Shown here piece by piece: positions 20,474-28,023 of a stretch of DNA of 59,666 bases. The notes below the pieces were generated by a model. The model worked only from the letters and a program-made list of their open reading frames with translations, ran no database searches and was not told the origin of the DNA. This DNA comes from an uncultured Lachnospiraceae bacterium. Its GTDB lineage: Bacteria; Bacillota; Clostridia; Lachnospirales; Lachnospiraceae. The position numbers and the translations under genes were made by a program. Location of the stretch: the NCBI GenBank assembly GCA_902762955.1, contig CACWQH010000027.1, positions 1-59,666 of the forward strand. Direction: 5' to 3'. Every line of letters starts with the position of its first letter. Position 1 is the first letter of the stretch.

Positions 20474-20516
20474 AAGATTGGTTATACATCCATATATTAT
20501 ATTAAGGAGGAATAAT

Positions 20517-21161
20517 ATGGAAAATCCAAATAAATTTAAGATATATTCACAGTTTAATAATCTTATAGCATTAAATATCACTCCGGGTCATTTTGCTACA
20601 TCTTCTTCTCATATCAATTATTACATTGATATGACTACCCTTAAAACCAGAAGGAATGAAGCAAAGGCCGCAGCAAAGGCTCTTGTACAGGAATATGTTA
20701 CCTCTACAATAATTGATGCTATAGTATGTCTTGACGGAACAGATATTATAGGTGCTTATCTCGCAGACGAGCTTACAAGTGCCGGAATTATGTCTGCGAA
20801 TTTACACAACACGGTTTATATACTTACCCCTGAACAGACCTCAAGCGGACAGCTTATGTTTAGAGAAAACTATCTTCCGTTTATAAAAGGAAAAAATATT
20901 CTCGTACTCTTAGCTACCGCAACAACCGGTAAGACCATCAACTCAGCACTTGAATGTATAGAGTATTACGGCGGTAAAATCGCCGGTGTATCAGCAATAT
21001 TCTCTGCTGCCAAAGAAATCCACGGTCAGCATATCAACACAATATTTACAACAGATGATATACCAAACTATCTTACCTATCCTGCTGTTGACTGTCCTAT
21101 GTGCAAAGGCGGACACCCTCTTACAGCAATTGTAAACAGCTTCGGTTACTCAAAGCTTTAA
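20517..21161 (+). CDS. Phosphoribosyltransferase-like protein
   Basis: A 214-residue protein with a type I phosphoribosyltransferase fold, like proteins often named orotate phosphoribosyltransferase in this family of bacteria. The PRPP-loop segment reads NILVLLATATTGKTI: TTGKT is kept, but the acidic pair that normally precedes it (as in VDDVxTTG) is replaced by LATA, so ordinary catalysis is doubtful. The C-terminus has a CPMCKGGHP motif. The start follows a perfect AAGGAGG and a promoter. It is divergent from the DUF342 gene and followed by a terminator. A regulatory or nucleotide-binding role is possible. Confidence 0.65.
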   Translation: MENPNKFKIYSQFNNLIALNITPGHFATSSSHINYYIDMTTLKTRRNEAKAAAKALVQEYVTSTIIDAIVCLDGTDIIGAYLADELTSAGIMSANLHNTVYILTPEQTSSGQLMFRENYLPFIKGKNILVLLATATTGKTINSALECIEYYGGKIAGVSAIFSAAKEIHGQHINTIFTTDDIPNYLTYPAVDCPMCKGGHPLTAIVNSFGYSKL

Positions 21162-21185
21162 AAATATTACTGATATATAAGTTAT

Positions 21186-21237
21186 AAAACTCCCTGCCTG
21201 AGAATATATTTATAATAATCTTAAGCAGGGAGTTTTT
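21186..21237 (+). terminator. Intrinsic terminator overlapping the next gene's SD
   Basis: A 12-bp stem (AAAACTCCCTGC with its complement, 21186-21197 and 21225-21236), a 27-nt AT-rich loop and a T-run. The GGGAG in the 3' arm is the only ribosome binding site for the gene at 21241, so the hairpin both ends the upstream transcript and could mask initiation. Confidence 0.75.
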
Positions 21238-21240
21238 ATT

Positions 21241-21963
21241 ATGTCAGCAAAAACAAAAATAGTTGTTCTAAAGTCAAAAGAACTCATATACACAGCGATA
21301 TTTGTTGTGCTTGGAATCCTTCTTATATCTTTACTTATCTACATGTTTTCACCGTCTAAAGATAAGAAGAAAGGGGAGAGTAACAACACAGAAAATACCA
21401 TTGAAAACTCAAGCACAGGTTCACAAACAAATGCACCTGATGCTACGATTATTCCACCGCAGGAACAGGCTGTGCCGGATTCAAACGCTAACCAGACCAA
21501 CGACCAGACTGCAGCTGAATCAACAGCCAACTTAGCTAATGATCAGACTTTACCTGATTCAACTACCAATCTAGCCAAAGAGCAAGCTTCACCGGAATCA
21601 GACTCTGATACGACACAGGTACAGCCCGCACCTGATGCTACAGTTATCCCTCCTCAGGAAACTGTAAGCACATCCGCAGGTACATACAAGTCCGGTGTAT
21701 ACTCATCCATTATGAATGTAGGCGGCCAGACCGAGCTTCAGCTTGTTGTCACAGTTGATAACGGTAGAGTATCCCACCTTGACATAACCAATTTAAATGA
21801 AACGGTAACCGCCATGTACCCGCTCATCGGTCCATCCTTAGATGAACTCAATTCACAGCTTGATGCCGGTGCATCCTTCGAAAACCTTACATACTCCAAG
21901 GATAACCAGTACACAACCATCCTCATACTTCAGGCGGCCAAGGACTCTCTGATAGCCGAATAG
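21241..21963 (+). CDS. Membrane-anchored protein with FMN-binding-like domain
   Basis: A 240-residue protein with a short basic N-terminus, one membrane helix at about 14-36, a long Asn/Gln/Thr/Pro linker (about 42-145), and a C-terminal domain (GTYKSGVYSS..., then VVTVDNGRVSHLDITNLNET) that resembles extracytoplasmic FMN-binding domains. The linker contains APDAT(I/V)IPPQE twice. It probably faces outward as a tethered redox or carrier domain, but the covalent-FMN motif is not evident. Its SD sits in the 3' arm of a terminator hairpin, which suggests low or regulated translation. Confidence 0.6.
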   Translation: MSAKTKIVVLKSKELIYTAIFVVLGILLISLLIYMFSPSKDKKKGESNNTENTIENSSTGSQTNAPDATIIPPQEQAVPDSNANQTNDQTAAESTANLANDQTLPDSTTNLAKEQASPESDSDTTQVQPAPDATVIPPQETVSTSAGTYKSGVYSSIMNVGGQTELQLVVTVDNGRVSHLDITNLNETVTAMYPLIGPSLDELNSQLDAGASFENLTYSKDNQYTTILILQAAKDSLIAE

Positions 21964-21992
21964 GATATGTGGGAATTTGGGAATTTTTTGCT

Positions 21993-22276
21993 GTACTTTT
22001 GACAGACTTTATTACATTTTCATCCCACATATGGTAGCAAGGAATATAAGACGCATCCTATTAACTCGCTAACATTTGTGAAATCAGCGCACTCATATTT
22101 TTAAAATTTGCAAAAATCGATAAACTCGCTTCGCTCAAACATATCGATTTTTTAGCAAATTATTAAAATTATTCGTTGCTGATTTTACACAAATAACGCT
22201 CACGTTAATTGGATGCGTCTTATATTCCTTGCTACCATATGTGGGAATTAAGTTTTTTGAAGCCTGTCAAAAGTAC
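21993..22276. repeat. 284-bp long imperfect palindrome
   Basis: Outer 17-bp arms (GTACTTTTGACAG, 21993-22009 and 22260-22276, one mismatch), a perfect 35-bp inverted repeat (22024-22058 and 22211-22245), and further imperfect inner arms down to an apex with CTCGCTTCGCTC. It fills nearly the whole gene-free stretch from 21964 to 22359. No coding frame was recognised. It may be a non-autonomous mobile element and may also stop transcription from both sides. Confidence 0.8.
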
Positions 22277-22359
22277 AAGTTAAAAACTGTTAAAACACCC
22301 ACTCGTTATGTTATTTTAATCAGAAAGTTCCTTGCTATTTTTTGGATAACTTATCTTTA

Positions 22360-24474
22360 TTAAGGCATCATACCTTGGCCTCCTCCGAAGCCACCCATTC
22401 CGGTGCCCTGACCGTATATGATGCCGGACATTTCTATGGTGTAGGTGTCAGAACCGACTGTGAGTGTGTATGTGCCTTCACTTTCGATATCAGGTGAGCT
22501 TATTACTATGGACTGGAAGGCTTTATCCGGTGTATAGCTTACAATTTCATTTCCATCGCTGTCTGTAAGGGTTATGGTTGTTCCGCTTGCTGCACTTCCA
22601 GAAAGTTCATAAAGAATTGAGCACTGTGTTGATTCGGAACCGAAGTTCATAGCCATTCCGCTTGCACCTGCGGATACGAAGGTTCCTCCCGTTATATAAC
22701 CGTTCATCTCATAATCTATAGATCCGTTTCCTCCGTTGTTTGGACCGCTTACATAGGTTTCTCCACCATTTACCGCAAGTGTTCCGTTTGAATCTACGCA
22801 GTCACCTGCTGCTGCTATGTTGAGTGTTCCACCATTTATCGTAAGTGAAGCGTCAGTGCTGCCTCCTGCATTCAAGCCATCATCAGATGCTATAAGATTT
22901 ATCTCACCATCATTTACCTCTATGGTATGAGCCTCCAGACCTTCATAGCTGTTTGTAATGTCAAGCTTTCCTCCATTTATGATAAGTGTTACATCTGCAT
23001 GTATTCCATCATCACCGGAAGCAAGATTAAGGTTGCCATTTTCGATATTTACCACATTATCCGAATGAATTGTATCATCTGCCGAGTCTATGTCAAAGCT
23101 TCCTCCGAATATATATATTCCACCATCAGCTTTTATACCTTTAGTAGAGTTTTCAAGATAATCGTCAGCATCATACTCGTTTTCTTCATCCGCTGAAGCC
23201 TCTTCATTTTCATCCAAGGTTGAATCACCTGTTTCGTCTGCCTGCATATCAGGTGCAGTCATATCCTCCGGAAGTTCACCGCTTTCCATATCAGGAGGTG
23301 TCATTTCAGAAGGGAATTCACCATCTGCCATATCAGGAGGTGTCATCTCACCCATGTCAGAACCATCCGGCATCTGTCCATTCTGCATCTGTCCACCCGG
23401 ACCTCCGCCGAAGCCCTGCTGTCCATCCATACCGTTTTCTCCGCGTCTTCCTCTTCCGCCACCGAAGTTTCCGTTTTCCATATCTTCCGGCATCTGACCA
23501 TCAAAGGTTCCGCCATTTTCAAAATCCTGACGTTCTCCCATGTTTTGTCCGCCGAAGCCTCCACCCATCATATCACCGGAATGAAAGGCACCATTTTCAT
23601 ATCCACCTCCGGATACGATATTGTACTCTCCGTCATATATCAGAGCTTCACCGGATGCATCTATGCCATCATAGCCTGCCTCTATATTAAATGTACCGCC
23701 GATTGCATAAAAGTATCCGAGTGTCTCGTCATCGGTATTTTCCACATGTATACCGTCAGTACCGCTTGTTATGTTGATCTCTCCGTCTGCAACCCTTACA
23801 CTGTCATTGGCATCTATACCCTTCTTTGCAGCCTCTATATTATAGGTACCGCTTGTAATCTTTACATCATCCTTACCGACTATACCATGAGAGGTCTCGC
23901 AAGTAATATTTAATGTTCCCGCACCATTTAAGGTTATATCATCCTTTGCATATATTACAGCATCCACGCCATCCTCTGTCTCTTCAAATTCACCGGTAAC
24001 GCTTAAGCTGTTGTCACTATCTGTAGTTGTAATAAAAACCTTATCCGCATTTTTTACATATATGACAGCACTGTCATCATTGGTTATATCAACTCCATCA
24101 AGTACAAGCTGAACCTTTTCATCGTCCGCAACATCTACGATAATCTGACCATCACTCAAGCTGCCTGAAAGCTTGTAGCTGCCTGCCTTGGTAATAGTGA
24201 TTGTATCCCCATCTATCTCCACACCCGAAGCATCTAAACTTGAAGCTCCGTCTGCTAAAATTATGTCTTCCGCATCATCATAGCTTATATCATAATCTCT
24301 GTCTGAAAACATGTCATCCTCGCTGACTACCTTTACATCAGCTGTTGTATCGCTTTCTGTAGCTACCTGACTGACTGTAGTACCGGCATCACCGGTTTCA
24401 CTTTTCTTGCCGCAGCCTGCCATACAAAGTATCATAATAGTTGTCATACTAATCGCTAAAAATCTCTTTCTCAT
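22360..24474 (-). CDS. Cthe_2159-like carbohydrate-binding lipoprotein
   Basis: A surface lipoprotein of about 704 residues: signal peptide with lipobox (MILCMAGC), then beta-helix-type repeats of the Cthe_2159 family (DUF4353), known in one Clostridium to bind polysaccharide. Repeats such as NGGTLNIAAAGD and DDGIHVENTDD are visible. A 170-residue insert near residues 270-440 is rich in Gly, Met, Asp and Pro, with repeated TPPDM units. The ATG at 24474 follows GAGGTG; a GTG nine bases upstream lies inside that SD. It is the third gene of the operon with the VTC and DUF4956 genes, about 90 bases after DUF4956. Confidence 0.8.
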   Translation of the reverse strand: MRKRFLAISMTTIMILCMAGCGKKSETGDAGTTVSQVATESDTTADVKVVSEDDMFSDRDYDISYDDAEDIILADGASSLDASGVEIDGDTITITKAGSYKLSGSLSDGQIIVDVADDEKVQLVLDGVDITNDDSAVIYVKNADKVFITTTDSDNSLSVTGEFEETEDGVDAVIYAKDDITLNGAGTLNITCETSHGIVGKDDVKITSGTYNIEAAKKGIDANDSVRVADGEINITSGTDGIHVENTDDETLGYFYAIGGTFNIEAGYDGIDASGEALIYDGEYNIVSGGGYENGAFHSGDMMGGGFGGQNMGERQDFENGGTFDGQMPEDMENGNFGGGRGRRGENGMDGQQGFGGGPGGQMQNGQMPDGSDMGEMTPPDMADGEFPSEMTPPDMESGELPEDMTAPDMQADETGDSTLDENEEASADEENEYDADDYLENSTKGIKADGGIYIFGGSFDIDSADDTIHSDNVVNIENGNLNLASGDDGIHADVTLIINGGKLDITNSYEGLEAHTIEVNDGEINLIASDDGLNAGGSTDASLTINGGTLNIAAAGDCVDSNGTLAVNGGETYVSGPNNGGNGSIDYEMNGYITGGTFVSAGASGMAMNFGSESTQCSILYELSGSAASGTTITLTDSDGNEIVSYTPDKAFQSIVISSPDIESEGTYTLTVGSDTYTIEMSGIIYGQGTGMGGFGGGQGMMP

Positions 24475-24566
24475 AACAATCACCTCATTTTTCTAATCAA
24501 ATATTCATCTAATCTGCTATACATTTTTCCTTTTCGATATGTTCGTATATCCGAACAGTTATATTA

Positions 24567-25256
24567 TTAAAGTTCCATCTGCTCTGTAACCTGAGCCGAC
24601 ATGCTGATCTCAAGGTTTCCGTTTCTGCATCTTATATCATCGATAAGCTGCTTTTCCGTATTCTTTTCTTTAAGAGTTATATTGTAGGTCAACTTATTTA
24701 AGCTTCCGAGATTGGTGGTTTTTATCTTTGTCATTTCAACCTTACTTACATATTTTTCCCAAACCTCATCAAATATTTCGCTGTAATCAAGATCCTCCGG
24801 AACCGTAATATTTATGGTCTTATTTAAAACTGACATATTGCTTTTTCCAAAACCTACAGTTTCATATACCAAAACTACCACACACATGATCACCGTAAAT
24901 ACAACTGCTGCTCCCATAAATCCCATTCCACAGGCAAGACCGACTGCCATCGCCATAAAGATTGCTCCGATTTCTTTGGCAGTACCGGGTGCCGAACGAA
25001 ATCTTACAAGTGAAAATGTTCCGGCTACCGCTACTCCTGCGCCCAGGCTTCCGCTTACCATAAGAATCACTACGCTTACTACCGCCGGAAGTATGGCAAG
25101 AGTTCCAACAAAGCTCTTTGTCGGGTTGGACTTATACTTATAGGTAAGAGCAAGTACCGCTCCGAGTATAAGTGCTGCGATTATCGTTATAACAAAATCT
25201 CCTAAAGTTATATCTGTCTGATTTAATGTGTTCATACTTTCAAATAAATTTTCCAT
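24567..25256 (-). CDS. DUF4956 membrane protein
   Basis: A 229-residue protein with four hydrophobic segments in its first 150 residues (FVITIIAALILGAVLALTY first) and a soluble C-terminal domain of about 80 residues. The loop GTFSLVRFRSAPGTAKEIGAIF is the conserved DUF4956 signature. The family is of unknown function but habitually neighbours VTC-type polyphosphate polymerase domains, as here. The SD lies in the last codons of the VTC gene two bases upstream, so the two are coupled. Confidence 0.88.
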   Translation of the reverse strand: MENLFESMNTLNQTDITLGDFVITIIAALILGAVLALTYKYKSNPTKSFVGTLAILPAVVSVVILMVSGSLGAGVAVAGTFSLVRFRSAPGTAKEIGAIFMAMAVGLACGMGFMGAAVVFTVIMCVVVLVYETVGFGKSNMSVLNKTINITVPEDLDYSEIFDEVWEKYVSKVEMTKIKTTNLGSLNKLTYNITLKEKNTEKQLIDDIRCRNGNLEISMSAQVTEQMEL

Positions 25257-25258
25257 AA

Positions 25259-26023
25259 TTAGCCCACCTTTCTATCTGTAAAATCATATCTGATTACATT
25301 GTTATTATTTCTATCCTCAAGCATCTGCATATACGCTCTTCCGTATTTTGAAAATGATGTCTTTCTTATCTTTTCACTGCTAAGTATATCCACCATCCAT
25401 TTAGGGATTGCATTTGCTGTCTTAATCTCCATAAGTGACATTCCGTCTTCCAATATATCTCTTCCGCCCGGCTTTGATGTAAGCTTCATATCCTCTGTTC
25501 TCCATCTTATATTTTTATCAAAGGTTACTCTGAAGCTTGCGTCTTCGTTTGAGAAATAAGCCGTTCTGTCGTAGCAAAGATAAACCGCAGGTTTTAAATT
25601 CTTGTAAAAGCTCTTGAAATAATCAAGCTCCTTTACTATCTGTCTTTCAAGGAAGCTGTCACCCTTTACCGGATTGTCTATCTTGGAATTTTTATCGAGA
25701 TAAATTCTTGCTTTGTTTTCCTGCATTGTAACTCTTCTCTTATAAACAACACCGTCATATTTTTTCTTCAGCTCTACAAATACGTCTTCGCCCGGCTTTA
25801 TCTGTCCGTAGCTTCTCACTCTTAATTTTTCCTTATATGCAGGTCCGTCCAAAGAATTTCTTATAAGTCTCATATCAGGTGTATCATAATATATATTGCA
25901 GATGGTGCTTTCACCGTAAGCATCCGGTACCATCTTTTCTCTAAATACCTTTTCGATTAACTCTCTCTGTTCCCTTGTTACCAGATATTTAATTTCATAT
26001 CTTTTGAAAATTTCATTATTCAT
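25259..26023 (-). CDS. VTC-domain polyphosphate polymerase
   Basis: A 254-residue protein with the VTC catalytic tunnel fold. Residues matching yeast Vtc4 active-site positions are visible: YEIKYLV, MRLIRNSL, EKLRVRSYG, FVELKKKYDG, YLCYDRTAYF, FRVTFDKNIRWR, LMEIKTAN and FSKYGRAYM. In yeast this domain makes polyphosphate from ATP; the bacterial product is inferred. It leads the operon with DUF4956 and the carbohydrate-binding lipoprotein. SD GGAGTG precedes the ATG. An 11-bp direct repeat like a Pho box lies about 50-70 bases upstream. Confidence 0.88.
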   Translation of the reverse strand: MNNEIFKRYEIKYLVTREQRELIEKVFREKMVPDAYGESTICNIYYDTPDMRLIRNSLDGPAYKEKLRVRSYGQIKPGEDVFVELKKKYDGVVYKRRVTMQENKARIYLDKNSKIDNPVKGDSFLERQIVKELDYFKSFYKNLKPAVYLCYDRTAYFSNEDASFRVTFDKNIRWRTEDMKLTSKPGGRDILEDGMSLMEIKTANAIPKWMVDILSSEKIRKTSFSKYGRAYMQMLEDRNNNNVIRYDFTDRKVG

Positions 26024-26072
26024 AGCTCATCACTCCTTATCCGGTTTTCCCTTAACTTGTGTTTATGATAAT

Positions 26073-26094
26073 ATGTGAACCTTATGCGAACCTT
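26073..26094 (-). promoter_or_regulatory. Pho-box-like 11-bp direct repeat
   Basis: On the minus strand AAGGTTCGCAT is followed directly by AAGGTTCACAT. The TTCGCA and TTCACA hexamers are separated by five bases, the arrangement of PhoP/PhoB-type response regulator sites in Firmicutes. It stands upstream of the VTC polymerase operon. Binding is inferred. Confidence 0.45.
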
Positions 26095-26211
26095 AAGTTT
26101 CAAAAAAAGTTTTAAAAATTTTTCTGGATATTTCTCATTGCCAATTATTTTACTTATTTTAAAAATGATAGCTTCATACAAAGTACACGCATAGCAGACT
26201 TTTATTTTTTA

Positions 26212-26240
26212 TTGACTTTTTCTATTTAAAGTGTAATAAT
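26212..26240 (+). promoter_or_regulatory. Sigma-A promoter of the mgtE leader
   Basis: A -35 TTGACT at 26212-26217 and a -10 TAATAAT at 26234-26240 with a 16-17 bp spacer. It predicts a transcript start near 26247 and a leader of about 250 nt. Confidence 0.7.
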
Positions 26241-26246
26241 AACTAT

Positions 26247-26500
26247 GGTTTAAATACATTGAAAAAGGTAGGTGGATAAAGTGGCAAACGGCGACAGTCA
26301 TGGGTCAAACGGGCGATTGTGCATATACAGTTCAATAAAGTGTAAGCCTTGTTTGGGTTCTGTCACTTTATTTACTTTGTATATGTAATTTTATCTGCCT
26401 GTGTGTGACCCGCTCATACATAGGTATTATTTTGTCCTTTTGTCCCTTACGTCAGCGTTGAATTATTAAAGCTTCAACGAATGAAACGGAGGGTAAATAA
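26247..26500 (+). ncRNA. Structured 5' leader of mgtE (candidate riboswitch)
   Basis: A leader of about 250 nt that folds by eye. GGGTCA (26302-26307) pairs with TGACCC (26406-26411), CGGGC with GCCTG just inside, CATATACA (26322-26329) with TGTATATG (26378-26385), and AATAAAGTG (26334-26342) with CACTTTATT (26364-26372). A separate 7-bp hairpin CGTTGAA/TTCAACG (26456-26479) sits just before the SD at 26489. A 5' TTGAA (26269) could compete for the same TTCAA. The context suggests Mg2+ sensing. It partly recalls the M-box (ATGGGTCAA), but the M-box helix partner is not where expected, so the class is uncertain. Confidence 0.5.
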
Positions 26501-27964
26501 ATGGAAGATGAAGTATTAAACAATGTATCTGATGATGCAGAGACTCAAAATGAGGCTGCCGAGAACGATGCTGTTCAAAAAAAGCCTGATTATGAGTCCG
26601 AAATTCTTGGCATCATACGAAGCAATAATTCCCCAAAAAACATACTTAACAAGTTAGAGGATTATCATGCAAATGATATTGCTCAGGTTATCAGTGCGCT
26701 CAATACCCAGGAAATCAAAAAGCTTTTCAGGGTTTGTAATGCCGATATGCTGGCAGAGATATTTGAGTATCTGGACGAAGAGGATGCAGGAACCTATCTG
26801 AATGAAATGGATATAAGGAAGGCTGCTGCCGTTGTATCCGAGCTTGAAACGGATACAGCAGCAAATGTTCTGCATCAGATAGAAAAGGAAAAGCGTTCAC
26901 TTATAATCGAAGCAATTAATCCGGAGGTTCAAAAGGAGATACGACTTATCGCCTCCTTTGATGATGATGAAATCGGTAGCCGTATGACTACCAACTGTAT
27001 AATTATAAGAGAAAATCTTACCGTTAAACAGGCTATGAATGAGCTGGTGAGACAGGCGGAAGAAAATGATAACATTTCTACTATTTTTGTAGTTGATGAA
27101 TACGATGAATTCTATGGTGCTATAGATTTGAAGGATTTAATTATTGCGAGAAACACTGTTCCGCTTGATGATTTGATAGTTACCTCTTTCCCATACGTAT
27201 ACGCGAGTGAGACCATAGATGATTGTATCGAAAAGCTGAAGGATTATTCCGAAAGCATTATACCTGTACTTGATAATATGAATAAGCTCCTCGGTGTTAT
27301 AACCGCACAGAGCATAATCGAGGTTGTCGATGATGAGATGGGTGAGGATTACGCACGTCTCGCAGGTCTTACCGCAGAAGAGGATTTACAGGAGCCTCTC
27401 GGTCAAAGTATGAAAAAGCGTCTGCCTTGGCTTTTGGTTCTCCTCGGACTTGGAATGATAGTTTCAAGTGTGGTCGGCATGTTTGATAAGATTGTTAGAG
27501 AGCTTACTCTAATCATGGCTTTCCAGTCACTCATACTTGATATGGCAGGTAATGTCGGTACACAGTCACTTGCGGTTACAATAAGAGTATTGATGGATGA
27601 AAATCTCACCTTTAAACAAAAAGGGCATCTCGTTATAAAGGAGATGCGTGTCGGACTATGCAACGGACTCTTGCTCGGTGCAATATCCTTTGTATTTGTC
27701 GGACTTTATATAATGCTTGCAAAACATAAAACCGCACTTTTTGCATATGCGGTTTCAGGCTGTATAGGTATATCTCTTGTTCTTGCGATGCTTATCTCCA
27801 GTGCTGTCGGAACACTTATACCTCTCTTCTTTAAAAAGATTAAAGTTGACCCGGCAGTTGCATCCGGACCTCTCATCACAACCATAAACGACCTTGTAGC
27901 GGTTGTAACATATTATGGCATGAGCTGGATATTACTGCTTAATGTATTGCATCTTAAGGGATAG
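26501..27964 (+). CDS. mgtE: Magnesium transporter MgtE
   Basis: Mg2+-gated channel of 487 residues. Domain order: an acidic N-terminal tail, MgtE N-domain (about 30-135), tandem CBS domains (about 140-285) that bind Mg2+ and gate the pore, then five membrane helices (about 305-487) with the family segment DMAGNVGTQSLAVTIR and the pore-helix acidic residue in FFKKIKVDPAVASGPLITTINDL, split here as FFKKIKVDPAV and ASGPLITTINDL. SD GGAGGG. The long folded leader suggests control by Mg2+ in addition to gating. Transcribed alone, with a hairpin at its end. Confidence 0.95.
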   Translation: MEDEVLNNVSDDAETQNEAAENDAVQKKPDYESEILGIIRSNNSPKNILNKLEDYHANDIAQVISALNTQEIKKLFRVCNADMLAEIFEYLDEEDAGTYLNEMDIRKAAAVVSELETDTAANVLHQIEKEKRSLIIEAINPEVQKEIRLIASFDDDEIGSRMTTNCIIIRENLTVKQAMNELVRQAEENDNISTIFVVDEYDEFYGAIDLKDLIIARNTVPLDDLIVTSFPYVYASETIDDCIEKLKDYSESIIPVLDNMNKLLGVITAQSIIEVVDDEMGEDYARLAGLTAEEDLQEPLGQSMKKRLPWLLVLLGLGMIVSSVVGMFDKIVRELTLIMAFQSLILDMAGNVGTQSLAVTIRVLMDENLTFKQKGHLVIKEMRVGLCNGLLLGAISFVFVGLYIMLAKHKTALFAYAVSGCIGISLVLAMLISSAVGTLIPLFFKKIKVDPAVASGPLITTINDLVAVVTYYGMSWILLLNVLHLKG

Positions 27965-27980
27965 TTTGCAGAGGGATATA

Positions 27981-28016
27981 ATGTGACAGAGGGACAGGCA
28001 AAATGCCTGTCCCTCT
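27981..28016. terminator. Hairpin between mgtE and the DUF5648 gene
   Basis: A perfect 13-bp stem (AGAGGGACAGGCA with its complement) and an AAA loop between two convergent genes. It lacks a clear T-run on either strand. The 20 bases 27981-28000 recur with two differences at 53313-53332. Confidence 0.6.
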
Positions 28017-28023
28017 TGAATCT

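Noticed and set aside
20445-20516. Upstream extension of the phosphoribosyltransferase-like gene
   Set aside because: The extension would begin inside the -35 element of its promoter; AAGGAGG precedes the ATG at 20517.
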